NCBI GenBank assembly: GCA_965232575.1
Contig: CBDDPZ010000009.1
Location: 62,001 to 126,000 of the forward strand
DNA: 64,000 nt
Source of the DNA: Bin5 sp965232575
Lineage (GTDB): Bacteria; Chloroflexota; Anaerolineae; Caldilineales; Caldilineaceae
Direction: 5' to 3'
Every line of letters starts with the position of its first letter. Within the stretch, counting starts at the first letter, position 1. A model generated the notes under the pieces. The model was not told the DNA's origin. It ran no database searches and saw only the letters and a list, made by a program, of their open reading frames with translations. Position numbers and translations under genes: made by a program. Shown here piece after piece: positions 53,118-62,121 of this stretch.

Positions 53118-53867
53118 ATGGATATTCGTGGCAGTGTGACTCTGGTGACAGGCGGCGCGCATCGCGTGGGCAAAGCAATTACCCTGGATCTTGCCCGCGC
53201 CGGCGCCGATGTAGTCATTCTATACAACAGGTCTGCCGCTGCAGCGGCAGAGACTGCTCAAGAGGCGAAAGCTCTCGGTGTCAGGGCCAAGACGGTGCAA
53301 TGTGACGTCGCCGATCTGCAAGCCGTGCAAAAGATGGCGCAGGAAGTGCGCGCCCGGTTCGGCCGTCTGAGCGTACTCGTCAACTCAGCCGATTGGTTCG
53401 CCCAGCACCCCTTTCCGACTGAAAGCTATGACATCTGGAACCGAATCCTCGCCGTTTCGGTCCACGGAAGCTTTTACGTATGCAACGAATTGGCCCCCCT
53501 CCTTATGGAGCAATCAGAAGCGGCAATCGTCAATATCGTAGACCTCTCAGTCTGGCATGCCTGGCCAAATTTTACAGGACACGCAGTGGCAAAATCGGCC
53601 CTTCTCGCCCTGACTCGACAGATGGCGCTGGAACTGGCTCCCTCCGTGCGCGTGAATGCCGTGGCGCCTGGCCCTGTTCTGCCTCCACCCCACTACACCA
53701 ATGAACGGCTGCGCCGCAGTAGCGATCGGACGCTACTGAAGCGTTGGGGAGAAGCCTGCGATGTCGCCCACGCTGTCAGATTCTTAATTGAGTCCAACTA
53801 TACTACCGGCGAAGTAGTGCGAGTCGATGGCGGGGAATTGATTGCGAAACGTTCTATCTCTGCCTGA
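53118..53867 (+). CDS. Short-chain dehydrogenase, pteridine-reductase-like, altered catalytic Tyr
   Basis: 249 residues. VTGGAHRVGKAI matches the TGxxxRxG motif of pteridine reductase/FolM-type SDRs rather than the usual TGxxxGxG. The Ser position is Asp142 (IVNIVDLS), as in PTR1. The catalytic Tyr, 13 residues later, is replaced by His155 (NFTGHAVAKSAL; codon CAC 53580-53582), while Lys159 remains. VRVNAVAPGPV and a C-terminal VVRVDGGE are normal. The frame is intact, so the His may be a real variation or a single T-to-C change that disabled it. GGAAGACGCA precedes the ATG. Confidence 0.88.
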   Translation: MDIRGSVTLVTGGAHRVGKAITLDLARAGADVVILYNRSAAAAAETAQEAKALGVRAKTVQCDVADLQAVQKMAQEVRARFGRLSVLVNSADWFAQHPFPTESYDIWNRILAVSVHGSFYVCNELAPLLMEQSEAAIVNIVDLSVWHAWPNFTGHAVAKSALLALTRQMALELAPSVRVNAVAPGPVLPPPHYTNERLRRSSDRTLLKRWGEACDVAHAVRFLIESNYTTGEVVRVDGGELIAKRSISA

Positions 53868-53904
53868 AAGAAGGCACAATTCAAACTCCGTTTGGAGCCG
53901 GTCA

Positions 53905-54246
53905 ATGGAACTGCTGACAATCTGGATAGTTACTTCGCTCAGTCTCCTGGTCATTTCGCGTATCGGGCTTTTCGGCGTCGACATTGAGGACTTCGGAACG
54001 GCGCTTGTCGTTGCCGTCGTGCTGGGTCTGCTGAATGCAATTCTGCGCCCCATCCTCAATTTACTCTCCTTCCCTTTACTCGTACTGTCCTTTGGCCTGT
54101 TCAGTGTCTTCATCAACGCCGCTGTATTCTGGTTGGCCGCGAGTCTGGTGAGCGGTTTTGAACTGCGTCGCGGCTGCTTCAGCGCGCTGATTGGGCCAAT
54201 CGCACTGGCCGCGCTGAACTCGATCATTCTGGCGATCATCTTCTGA
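53905..54246 (+). CDS. Phage-holin-4-like (Phage_holin_4_2) membrane protein
   Basis: 113 residues with four hydrophobic helices: LTIWIVTSLSLLVISRIGLF, ALVVAVVLGLLNAILRPIL, LLSFPLLVLSFGLFSVFINA and SALIGPIALAALNSIILAIIF. The G-(L/I)-x-N-A-x-(L/I)-R-P-I-L motif is diagnostic of the COG1950 family, which is chromosomal and not tied to prophages despite its name. No phage genes are near. Function unknown. The start is ATG 53905, 37 nt after the SDR stop. Confidence 0.85.
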   Translation: MELLTIWIVTSLSLLVISRIGLFGVDIEDFGTALVVAVVLGLLNAILRPILNLLSFPLLVLSFGLFSVFINAAVFWLAASLVSGFELRRGCFSALIGPIALAALNSIILAIIF

Positions 54247-54500
54247 TCGATTCGAACTGTCACGAAGTCGGCCAAGCCGCGCCTCAAAGGGCCGACCTTC
54301 CCCCCACGCTGTTCGACTGCCTCCAGAAGCATTCAGTACTCTGTCTGCGCTGTATCCTTTCCGGGTGGAGGCTGCGATTACTTGCCAGATTCGTTGAATT
54401 TTGGTAACGTGATCGCGTGCCTTTCCAATGATAAACCGCGAAAGCGAAGGCTTGGCGCTAGTCCCTTTGAGAGAGGCCTTAGGACCGGAAAGGAGCTCCG

Positions 54501-55406
54501 GTGGAACTTCTGACAGAATTCTCAGCCGCATTGCGGACGGACAGCGATCGTCCGGAGAAACTGGCTCTCTTAGTTGGCAAACTCACAGATCCGGGGCTGG
54601 ATGTAGATAGCTATGTCAGACGCCTGGATGAGCTTGCCGATCAGGTCGAACAGAGCATGCCCGTCGGCGCACTCGGCCGCGCGAAGGCCGAGGCATTGAT
54701 CGCCGTGCTGCACGGCGAATACGACTTCTTCGGAAACGTCGAGAATTACTACGAGCCCTCCAACAGCTTTCTTCACCGTGTACTCGACACCCGTCTGGGC
54801 CTCCCCATAACACTATGCCTCCTCTACATGGCGGTTGGGCGCCGCTTGGGAATGAACTTGCGGGGATTGGGTCTGCCCGGTCACTTCATGTTGGAATACA
54901 ACGACATGAACGGAATGTGGATTCTCGATCCATTCCACGGCAAGGTCGTGGCCGGCGAGGAACTCTCCTATTACCTCACTCAGATTTTCCAGCAACCGAT
55001 TCGCATTTCAGTCTCTCTGGAGCAATACCGGACAGACCCCCGCGCCTGGATGCTGCGCATTCTGAATAACCTGCGCTCCGTGTATATCTCTCAACACCGT
55101 TTGGCCGACGCCCTTTCAGTGTTGAATTACATGGTGATCGTGGAACCGGAAGAGGCAAACCTTTGGCGAGATCGGGGCATGCTCCACTATGGATTGGAAA
55201 ACATGCTTTCCGCAGAAAGCGATCTGCGCCGCTATTTTCTACTGCGAAACCTGCTGCATCTGTTTACCGGCGAGGCCGAGATGGTTTTCAGCGGTGTTGC
55301 CTTCGCAGGTTGGATACCGGAGGAAGAGCAGGAGCCCACGCAGGAGGACCAGCGCGTACTATTCGTGCTGAAGCAGATTCGGGATGAAATCAGAAGGTTG
55401 AACTGA
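54501..55406 (+). CDS. SirB1/transglutaminase-like protein with TPR-like C-terminus
   Basis: 301 residues from GTG 54501, chosen for AGGAGCTCCG directly before it. FFGNVENYYEPSNSFLHRVL and TRLGLPITLCLLYMAVGRRL are the SirB1 family core (a transglutaminase-like fold), then GLGLPGHFMLEY and LDPFHGKVV. The usual papain-like triad would use a Cys; the corresponding position reads ITLCLLY with Cys present. The C-terminal third (LRSVYISQHRLADALSVLNY) is TPR-like. Role in bacteria is not established. plsC follows 7 nt later. The 254 nt before it hold nothing clear. Confidence 0.88.
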   Translation: MELLTEFSAALRTDSDRPEKLALLVGKLTDPGLDVDSYVRRLDELADQVEQSMPVGALGRAKAEALIAVLHGEYDFFGNVENYYEPSNSFLHRVLDTRLGLPITLCLLYMAVGRRLGMNLRGLGLPGHFMLEYNDMNGMWILDPFHGKVVAGEELSYYLTQIFQQPIRISVSLEQYRTDPRAWMLRILNNLRSVYISQHRLADALSVLNYMVIVEPEEANLWRDRGMLHYGLENMLSAESDLRRYFLLRNLLHLFTGEAEMVFSGVAFAGWIPEEEQEPTQEDQRVLFVLKQIRDEIRRLN

Positions 55407-55413
55407 AGCGAGA

Positions 55414-56145
55414 ATGAAGATCCCGTCTGACGCCTCCCGTCTATGGAAATTCTGTTATCTGGCGCTTACCGTCTTGCGCCCTCTGTTCTGCGGTCTGAGA
55501 GTGGAGGGCGCGGAAAACGTGCCTCGGAAAGGCGGCGTCGTTCTGGCCTGCAATCATCCCGGAGGCATGGACAGTTTTGTTCTGGGAGTCGCTTCCCCGC
55601 GCCAGGTCTTCTATATGGCAAAAAGGGAGCTCTTTAACGTTCATCCCGTGATGACTTTTCTTCTGTACCGCATAGGCGCATTTCCCATCAACCGGGGCGC
55701 ACGCGACACCGAGGCGATCGAGTACAGCGTGGAACTCCTGAAACAGGGGCGTGTCGTGGGTATGTTTCCTGAGGGGACGCGTAACCGCGGCAAACCCATG
55801 CGGCGCGGAAAAAGCGGAGCAGTGCGAATCGCCATCGATGCCGGTGTGCCTGTCGTGCCCGTGGCAGTGCTGGAGATTCCCCACCTGCACAAGAACTGGT
55901 TCAATCCCTTCAAACGCACGCCACTCTCCGTTCAATTCGGACAGCCCGTGCTCTTCCCCGCAGGTACGATGGAAGACGTGCAGGAGTATACAACTGAGAT
56001 CATGCTGGAAGTTGCGAGCATGATGCCGCCTGAACTGCGCGGCCATTATGGAGAAGCGCTGGCCTCGTCCCGAGATCGAACTCCGCCCCGTACCCCATTT
56101 GCAGAGCCAACCAACTCAGCCGCGCGCGACATCGCGACCGGCTGA
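55414..56145 (+). CDS. plsC: 1-acyl-sn-glycerol-3-phosphate acyltransferase
   Basis: 243 residues. The acyltransferase motifs are NHPGGMDSFVLG (HxxxxD), GAFPINRGARD, FPEGTRNRGKPMRRGKSGA and VPVVPVAVLE, in the usual order. It transfers an acyl chain to lysophosphatidic acid to give phosphatidic acid at the inner membrane face. It begins 7 nt after the SirB1-like gene, so they share a transcript. The symbol is by family; paralogous acyltransferases of other specificity cannot be excluded. Confidence 0.9.
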   Translation: MKIPSDASRLWKFCYLALTVLRPLFCGLRVEGAENVPRKGGVVLACNHPGGMDSFVLGVASPRQVFYMAKRELFNVHPVMTFLLYRIGAFPINRGARDTEAIEYSVELLKQGRVVGMFPEGTRNRGKPMRRGKSGAVRIAIDAGVPVVPVAVLEIPHLHKNWFNPFKRTPLSVQFGQPVLFPAGTMEDVQEYTTEIMLEVASMMPPELRGHYGEALASSRDRTPPRTPFAEPTNSAARDIATG

Positions 56146-56185
56146 CTGAAGCCACTCTCCACTCTTCACCCTGTCGCGTCCCGCC

Positions 56186-56212
56186 GCGTAGGAAGTCGCC
56201 TCATTCCTACGC
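56186..56212. terminator. Perfect 9-bp stem-loop between convergent plsC and korB
   Basis: GCGTAGGAA (56186-56194) and TTCCTACGC (56204-56212) with a 9-nt loop. It includes the korB stop codon (56207-56209). No T-run follows on either side, so if it terminates transcription it is not a standard intrinsic terminator; it may protect 3' ends. Confidence 0.4.
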
Positions 56213-57271
56213 CAGAGTAGCCATAACCCCTTCCAGGGCTTCCCGGCTTGGCCGCAGCTTTTCGTCAGGCAACTGCGCCAGAGGCGTGTTGGTCAGGTTT
56301 AGTAGCTCGGTGAGCGTCGGTTCCTCTTCGTTAATGTACAGTAGCCCGGTGATCAGCTTCTGCTCGTCCAACGAGTGTTGGATGACATTGTAAGCCGCAG
56401 CGCGATCCCTCGGATTGTGATCCGGATCGATTTTCTTAAGGATAATGCTGCCGCCGTCATGCAATTCGACCTCGATTTCGTCCTCGTAGTCTTCGATTTC
56501 AATTTCTTCATATTCGGGCACAAAGTTCAGATCGTGCAGCCGAATCTCGTTGGCGCGCCCGAAACCGTAACTCTTCGTTGACGTATCGTGGTTGTTAAAG
56601 GTCACGCAGGGGCTGATGATATCCAGCACCGCGATGCCTCGGTGATTTATGGCAGCTTTCAGCAGTGCCTCCAACTGTTTCGGATCACCTGCAAAACTGC
56701 GGGCGACAAACGTGGCATTGGCCGTCAACGCTTCCATACAGATGTCCAACGGCGGCAGATCGTTTACACCCTGATATTTCAGAAACTGCCCCTCATCGGC
56801 GGTCGCGCTGAACTGGCCTTTGGTAAGTCCGTAAACACCGTTGTTTTCAACGATATATATGAGGGGCAGATTGCGCCTCACCGCGTGCTTGAACTGGCCG
56901 ATGCCGATAGAGGCAGAGTCGCCGTCTCCGCTGACGCCGATCACCTCCAACGAGGAGTTGGCGATTACTGCTCCGGTCGCTACCGACGGCATGCGCCCAT
57001 GCAGGCTGTTGAAACCGTGGCTCCAGCCCAGGTAGTAGGCCGGCGTCTTGCTGCTGCATCCGATCCCACTGAGTTTCACGACCTGCGTCTGGTCCAGGCC
57101 CATCTCCCAGGCCGCATTGACGATGCGCTGGCTGATACTGTCGTGCCCGCAGCCTTTACACAGTGTCGAAGGGCGTCCACGATAGGAGGTCTTTTCCAGG
57201 CCGATGCGATTGGTCTTTGCGGGACGTGCGGCGCGTCTCGCCGCGCCTCCTGTCCTGGTCCTGGTACTCAT
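56207..57271 (-). CDS. korB: 2-oxoacid:ferredoxin oxidoreductase, beta subunit
   Basis: 354 residues. CKGCGHDSISQRIVNAAW, IGCSSKTPAYYLG (cluster cysteines), the TPP motif GVSGDGDSASIGIGQ with NNGVYGLTKGQFSAT, and LDIISPCVTFNNHD match the KorB/two-subunit family. It decarboxylates a 2-oxoacid (2-oxoglutarate or similar) to its CoA ester with TPP, reducing ferredoxin. The ATG overlaps the alpha stop (ATGA). The C-terminal part includes acidic residues EEIEIEDYEDEIEVE, not usual for KorB. The two-subunit form is typical of aerobic or facultative Actinobacteria and Chloroflexota. Confidence 0.94.
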   Translation of the reverse strand: MSTRTRTGGAARRAARPAKTNRIGLEKTSYRGRPSTLCKGCGHDSISQRIVNAAWEMGLDQTQVVKLSGIGCSSKTPAYYLGWSHGFNSLHGRMPSVATGAVIANSSLEVIGVSGDGDSASIGIGQFKHAVRRNLPLIYIVENNGVYGLTKGQFSATADEGQFLKYQGVNDLPPLDICMEALTANATFVARSFAGDPKQLEALLKAAINHRGIAVLDIISPCVTFNNHDTSTKSYGFGRANEIRLHDLNFVPEYEEIEIEDYEDEIEVELHDGGSIILKKIDPDHNPRDRAAAYNVIQHSLDEQKLITGLLYINEEEPTLTELLNLTNTPLAQLPDEKLRPSREALEGVMATLA

Positions 57272-59112
57272 ATCAGCTCCTCCTCTAATGCCAGTTGAAT
57301 CTGCTCGACGATATAGCGAGCGCTAAGGGGAAGTCCGTCACATTTTGCAATCGAAATCAGTTTCAAAGCTTGCGCCGGTTCTTCGGTGGTCAGAATCAAG
57401 TGAAGCTGGCCGTCACTGTTTGCCTCAACCACAAAGACGGTCGGATTCCTTTCTATGAATGTGCGGACGCTGTCGTCAATGGGCAATGCCCGCAGGCGCA
57501 GGTAGTTGGTGGGCATCCCTGTGGCCGCAAGACGCGCGCGCGCCTCTTCGACGCCGTCGTGGTTGCTGCCCAAACTGATGATCCCGACCTGTGCCCCCTC
57601 GACCTCATCCAGGACAGGTCTCGGCACCATCTGCCGGGCCGTATCGAACTTCCTTTTCAGCCGCTCCAGATTCTGTTCCCAGTCGTCGGGCCGCTCGCTA
57701 TAGTAACCGTACTCATTGTGACCCGTGCCGCGCGTGAAATAAGCGGCCATATTGTGTTTTGTACCCGGCAGCGTACGATAGGCAACGCCGTCACCGTCGA
57801 CATCCATGTATCGCGCCCAGGAGCCTTGCCGCTCCTCCAGGTCCTCGGCGCTCAGAATTTTCCCCCGTTTGAAAGGGGCGTCCGAAAACTCGAACGGCTC
57901 CGAAATATGCGAATTCATACCCAGGTCGAGATCGCTCAACACGAACACCAGTGTCTGCAGTTCCTCCGCCAAATCAAAAGCGATGCGGCCAAAATCGAAG
58001 CACTCGGCCGGATTGGCGGGGAAAAGAACCAAATGTCTCGTGTCTCCGTGCCCGAGATAATAGGCCGCATGAATGTCTCCTTGGGATGTGCGAGTCGGCA
58101 GCCCCGTACTCGGTCCCATCCTCTGAATGTCCCAAATCACGGCTGGTATCTCGGCAAAGTAGGCCAACCCGGCAAATTCAGACATAAGGCTGATCCCGGG
58201 TCCGCTCGTGCAGGTCATTGCCCTGGCCCCCGTCCAGCCTGCGCCCACAACCATACCGATTGCCGCCAGCTCATCCTCCGCCTGAACCACGGCAACAGTC
58301 GCCTTGCCCGTGTCCGGATCAGTGCGCAAGGCGGGTGCGTACTTTTCTATCGATTCAGCCAAACTGGATGAAGGCGTTATCGGATACCAGGAAGCGAGGG
58401 ACAGGCCGCCCGCAAGAGCGCCCAGCGCGCCGGCCGTATTGCCGTCCACCAGGATCTTGCCTTCGTTGAAACCTGTCATCCGCTCAACTCGATAACCCTC
58501 GTGCCGCTCTACGTGACTGCCGGCCCAGTCGATCGCACGTTCGACCATCTCCATATTGAGCCCGGCAGCCTTCTCTTTGCCCTCGAAATGATGCAGCAAC
58601 GCCGCCTCAATCTCAGCCGGCTCGATGCCCAGCAACTCTGTCAGCACGCCGACATAGACCATGTTGGCCACATAGTCCCGCAGAGCATGGGGCAAGCTCG
58701 CTTCTTTCACCAGGTCCTTCACCGGCATCCCATAATACATAACGTCCTTGCGGCTGTTGGCAACCGGCAACGCATCGTCATAGATGACGATGCCGCCGGG
58801 CACGGCCCTTTCCATATCCTCTGCTACGGTGCGGCCATTCATGCAGACCTGAATGTCGGTCATCTCCCTGCGTGCGAGAAAACCGTCTTTGCTCAGGCGG
58901 ATGATGTACCAGGTGGGCAGACCCTGAATGTTGCTGGGAAACAGGTTCTTGCCGTTTATCGGGATCCCCATCTTGAAAAGAGCGCGGAGTAAGACGCCGT
59001 TGCTCGTCTGGCTGCCGGATCCGTTCGCCGTCGCCACATTGATGGCAAAGTCATTGACCGCTGCCGGCGCGTCCGGCTTGACAACTGGCGCTTCCCGAAC
59101 TGCAACACTCAT
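57268..59112 (-). CDS. korA: 2-oxoacid:acceptor oxidoreductase, alpha subunit (gamma-alpha fusion)
   Basis: 614 residues. The N-terminal gamma-type domain (FAINVATANGSGSQTSNGVL ... QGLPTWYIIRLS) is fused to the pyrimidine-binding alpha domain: DGNTAGALGALAGGLSLASW, YPITPSSSLAES, TCTSGPGISLMSEFAG and MGPSTGLPTRTSQGD. The C-terminal domain ends with FVVEANSDGQLHLIL. With korB it oxidises a 2-oxoacid using ferredoxin. ATGA overlaps link it to both the GntR regulator upstream and korB downstream, so all three are translationally coupled. Confidence 0.94.
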   Translation of the reverse strand: MSVAVREAPVVKPDAPAAVNDFAINVATANGSGSQTSNGVLLRALFKMGIPINGKNLFPSNIQGLPTWYIIRLSKDGFLARREMTDIQVCMNGRTVAEDMERAVPGGIVIYDDALPVANSRKDVMYYGMPVKDLVKEASLPHALRDYVANMVYVGVLTELLGIEPAEIEAALLHHFEGKEKAAGLNMEMVERAIDWAGSHVERHEGYRVERMTGFNEGKILVDGNTAGALGALAGGLSLASWYPITPSSSLAESIEKYAPALRTDPDTGKATVAVVQAEDELAAIGMVVGAGWTGARAMTCTSGPGISLMSEFAGLAYFAEIPAVIWDIQRMGPSTGLPTRTSQGDIHAAYYLGHGDTRHLVLFPANPAECFDFGRIAFDLAEELQTLVFVLSDLDLGMNSHISEPFEFSDAPFKRGKILSAEDLEERQGSWARYMDVDGDGVAYRTLPGTKHNMAAYFTRGTGHNEYGYYSERPDDWEQNLERLKRKFDTARQMVPRPVLDEVEGAQVGIISLGSNHDGVEEARARLAATGMPTNYLRLRALPIDDSVRTFIERNPTVFVVEANSDGQLHLILTTEEPAQALKLISIAKCDGLPLSARYIVEQIQLALEEELI

Positions 59113-59840
59113 GCTTGACTCCTTACCTTTCTGTTCCCATCTGCGAAAGTTTCCTGGCGTGTACTGTTGCGCGGAACGTCCCTTGTCCGCAGTAACAAGA
59201 GGTGCTCCTCATGCAATGCCTTGGCTTCATCGACCTCGTCTCGTTCAATTGCCTCTGCGATTCCTTCATGATAGCCCCAGACCTCGGTCAAATAGCCGTA
59301 ATCTGCATAAAGATTCAGTTCGACTGCCTCGTACGCGTCCCAGTAAGCCTCCAACAGGCCAGTGGCAAACAGGTTGTCAAGCCTCCGGAAGATCGTCATG
59401 TGGAAGGCCCGGTGCTCCTGATGAGGAATCTGGATGCGGCTCTGCTGCAGCTTGTGCCAGGCGAGCGAAACGTACTGCTTGAGCTCCTGCTTGTCCTCAT
59501 CGGTGAGGGCAAGCACCGCCGGCCGCCAGAATGCGCTCTCGATGCCGTTGCGCAGCTCACTGAATTCACGGAAAAGCCGCTCGTTCGTAGCAAGTCCAAA
59601 CATGAGACTGGCGCGCGCCGCGGGCGTGAAGCTGTAGCTATTGCATTCGATGCCGCGCCGAGGACGCGCCGCCACCAGCCCGAGAACGCGCGCGGCTTCC
59701 AGCTGCTCCCGCAACTTGCCGATACTGACGCCCAATTCGGCGCTGAGGTCGTTCAGCGAAGGCAGCCTGGCGCCGGGGACGAATCCGTTGTTCACGATAT
59801 AGTCCAGGAGTTCCGAGTCGCTGTGAAGTTGCTTGATCAT
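59109..59840 (-). CDS. GntR/FadR-family transcriptional regulator
   Basis: 243 residues. The wHTH domain has FVPGARLPSLNDLSAELGVS and ARVLGLVAARPRRGIECNS, though it is shorter at the N-terminus than usual. An FCD ligand domain follows (LFREFSELRNGIESAFWRPA ... HMTIFRRLDNLFATGLLEAY ... YGYLTEVWGYHEGIAEAIERD), with His residues for a metal-bound acid effector. It is the first gene of the korAB operon, so it probably represses or activates its own operon in response to a 2-oxo or hydroxy acid. AGGGCGAAAA precedes the ATG. Confidence 0.9.
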   Translation of the reverse strand: MIKQLHSDSELLDYIVNNGFVPGARLPSLNDLSAELGVSIGKLREQLEAARVLGLVAARPRRGIECNSYSFTPAARASLMFGLATNERLFREFSELRNGIESAFWRPAVLALTDEDKQELKQYVSLAWHKLQQSRIQIPHQEHRAFHMTIFRRLDNLFATGLLEAYWDAYEAVELNLYADYGYLTEVWGYHEGIAEAIERDEVDEAKALHEEHLLLLRTRDVPRNSTRQETFADGNRKVRSQA

Positions 59841-59890
59841 TTTTCGCCCTGGTCAAAATACAGGAACTGCCAGCATCGACTGAATCATCG

Positions 59891-59925
59891 GATTAATTAT
59901 ATCAATACTATCAAACAGTTTAATC
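59891..59925 (-). promoter_or_regulatory. AT-rich promoter and possible operator of the GntR-korAB operon
   Basis: On the minus strand TATAAT lies at 59901-59896. An inverted repeat GATTAA/TTAATC (59891-59896 and 59920-59925) brackets the promoter within a sharp AT-rich island (about 59880-59940) in otherwise GC-rich DNA. The leader to the ATG is about 50 nt. The repeat is a candidate site for the FCD regulator encoded by the first gene. Confidence 0.45.
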
Positions 59926-60035
59926 ATAATTGATCGGTGCAGAAGTGTCAATTTGAGAATTGGGAATTTCGTAATCTGCGGACCAACACGGCAGGACGCC
60001 GTGTTGGCAGGCCAGGAGCGGTTTGTGCCGAGAGC

Positions 60036-61253
60036 CTATTTTCCCTCTTCGTTTCCGGCACTGTAGCCAGTCGCCAGCTGAGAAAAGGCGGCTTCAGCAA
60101 GCAGCGCCACACCTGTCGGCATAACGCTTTCCTCAAAATCAAACGTAGGGCTGTGATGGGGACTGTAGAATCCTTCTTCCGGGTTGGCCGCGCCGACCAG
60201 AACGAAACAACCGGGAGATCGATTCAGGAACTCCGCCATGTCCTCGCCCACCATCATCGGAGCAATCTGGGTGACATTCTGCCCGCCCACAACCTCGTTC
60301 GCGATGCCTTCCATCACCCGCGCGCCGGACTCGGAATTGATGGTCGCCGGCACGCAACTCTGCAGTTCGAATTCGTAGCGGGCGCCAAACGCTTGGCAGA
60401 CACCTGTGCAAACTTCGTCGATGCGTTCCAGGAGCAGGCTGCGTACCTCCGACTCAAAGCTGCGGATCGTCCCCTCCAGGACCGCGCGCTCAGAAATCAC
60501 ATTGCCTGCGTTCCCGCTATGAAATGCGCCAACTGTGACTACCGCGGTATCGGACGGATTAGCGTTTCGGGACACGATCGTCTGCAACGCGACAACCAGC
60601 TGACAGGCGACAAGCGTGGCGTCGATCGTGTCGTGAGGCGTGGCGCCGTGGCCGCCTTTTCCAAAGACTGTCAGTGTAAACATGTCGGCCGCCGCCCAAA
60701 GCGGCCCCGGTTGGACAACAACCTGATTATATGGAAGCCGACTCCACAGATGCAGTCCGTAGGCCGCCGCCGGTTGCGGTGCCTCGAGCGCACCGTCTTC
60801 GATCATGGCCATCGCGCCGCCCAAACCTTCCTCGGCCGGCTGAAAGACCAGTTTGACCCGTCCCGGTAGTTCGTTACGATGCCGCGTCAACAGCTGCGCA
60901 ACACCCATCCCGATCGCGGTGTGGCCGTCATGCCCGCAGGCGTGCATAACCCCCGGGTTTTCTGAAGCAAAGGGCAGCTCGGTCTCCTCGTGGATCGGGA
61001 GCGCGTCCATATCGAAGCGCAACAGAACCGTCTCACTGTCTTCCGGCAGACCGTCCGGCTCCACCATCGCGATCACGCCGGTCTTTCCCACACCGGTGCT
61101 CACCTCAAGCCCCAACGCCTGGAGATGCGCCGCCACGACCCCGGCGGTACGCACTTCCTGAAATCCCAACTCCGGATGCCGGTGAAAGTCCCGCCGCCAT
61201 TCCACCAGTTGGGGAAGCAGTTCGTCAGCTTCTCTTCGGATCCACTCTTGCAC
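60036..61253 (-). CDS. M20-family amidohydrolase (hippurate hydrolase/IAA-amino-acid hydrolase-like)
   Basis: 405 residues from GTG 61253 with GGAGAGAGCATC before it. WRRDFHRHPELGFQE, LRFDMDALPIHEET, VMHACGHDGHTAIGMG and LVFQPAEEGLGGAMAMIEDG are the zinc ligands and catalytic residues of the amidohydrolase subgroup of M20. FGKGGHGATPHDTIDAT follows in the dimer domain. It cleaves N-acyl amino acids. It lies upstream on the same strand as the GntR-korAB operon, with 195 nt between, so may be separately controlled. Confidence 0.94.
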   Translation of the reverse strand: MQEWIRREADELLPQLVEWRRDFHRHPELGFQEVRTAGVVAAHLQALGLEVSTGVGKTGVIAMVEPDGLPEDSETVLLRFDMDALPIHEETELPFASENPGVMHACGHDGHTAIGMGVAQLLTRHRNELPGRVKLVFQPAEEGLGGAMAMIEDGALEAPQPAAAYGLHLWSRLPYNQVVVQPGPLWAAADMFTLTVFGKGGHGATPHDTIDATLVACQLVVALQTIVSRNANPSDTAVVTVGAFHSGNAGNVISERAVLEGTIRSFESEVRSLLLERIDEVCTGVCQAFGARYEFELQSCVPATINSESGARVMEGIANEVVGGQNVTQIAPMMVGEDMAEFLNRSPGCFVLVGAANPEEGFYSPHHSPTFDFEESVMPTGVALLAEAAFSQLATGYSAGNEEGK

Positions 61254-61698
61254 GATGCTCTCTCCAGTCTGACTCGGTATGTTCCACGCGCAGCCTGACT
61301 ACGGTAAACGGGGCTGGCAAGTCCAGTTCGGCCCCATTGTAACAGTTGCTCACCCGAATCACCATATGTTCTACGCAGGCAGACGTTGGCATAGGCCTGT
61401 AGCAGCCCAATCTGCCCTTCCAGAAGCGAATCCTGTCGGTACCGGGAATAAGACCCGAACACCATCCGCATCCTCTCTAACCCAACTTTGTTCAGCTCCG
61501 AAATTCGCTGTGCCTCTGCTGATTCGTCAATACTGGTATAATCACTTGGATTTCGGTATACTGCACGCGAAAGAACTTGAAGCTTGGCCAGTGAATGCGC
61601 TCCCGGCACACAGGGAGAGAAGGCTTGCCTGGATTGACTTCGCATTCGGCCAGCGAAAAGTCATGGCTGCACAGTTCAGTCTTACGAGAGAAGATAAG
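61254..61698 (+). other. 445-nt region before the VOC gene
   Basis: No convincing gene. A perfect TATAAT (61537-61542) and a TATACT (61557-61562) on the plus strand could start transcription toward the VOC gene, although no -35 box at the right spacing is apparent. A minus-strand open frame through here reads plausibly helical but has no recognisable family (see rejected items). Confidence 0.3.
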
Positions 61699-62088
61699 AT
61701 GTCAATGATTTCTGGAATCGCCGAAATCGTCCTGTGGACCCGGGATAAACAGCAAGCGGTCGCATTTTACAGAGATCTTCTCGGGCTGGAGGTGATCTCG
61801 CCACCCGAACTTCCCAATGTCTTTCTCAAGGCAGGCGAAGGCGCGGCCGGGATCCCCCAGATGATCGTAATTGTACCCATGCCGCCGGAAATCGCGAGCC
61901 AGCCCCGCGGTCACCAACTTCATCACCTGGCATTTGAGCTGCCGGCCGAACTTTTCGACGCGCAAGAACAGGCACTGCGAACGGCCGGATATGAGCCGCG
62001 TGGCGGAACGCATCCCGTGCTCACCAGCCGCACCGTATACATTGACGACCCGGACGGAAACGAGGTCGAGTTGATCTGCCAGCTTTAG
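61699..62088 (+). CDS. VOC (glyoxalase/bleomycin-resistance fold) family protein
   Basis: 129 residues from ATG 61699; GAGAGAAG is a plausible ribosome site and the frame is open upstream to 61279 without family features. IVLWTRDKQQAVAFYRDLLG is the standard opening, GHQLHHLAFELP gives a metal-binding His and VYIDDPDGNEVELIC the final strand with metal Glu. A metal-dependent isomerase, dioxygenase or resistance protein, single-domain and so acting as a dimer. The mocofactor genes follow 33 nt later on the same strand. Confidence 0.88.
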   Translation: MSMISGIAEIVLWTRDKQQAVAFYRDLLGLEVISPPELPNVFLKAGEGAAGIPQMIVIVPMPPEIASQPRGHQLHHLAFELPAELFDAQEQALRTAGYEPRGGTHPVLTSRTVYIDDPDGNEVELICQL

Positions 62089-62121
62089 GAGAACGCACTC
62101 CAGAGAGGGACGCGAAGACAG

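Noticed and set aside
53905..54246. Prophage, because of the holin-like protein
   Set aside because: This family is a common chromosomal membrane protein and no phage structural, lysis or integrase genes are nearby.
61100..61645. Minus-strand frame of 181 residues between the M20 amidohydrolase and VOC genes
   Set aside because: Its 3' part lies antisense-frame inside the M20 gene start and no family is recognisable. The segment TSIDESAEAQRISELNKV looks helical but there is no ribosome site or motif to support it.
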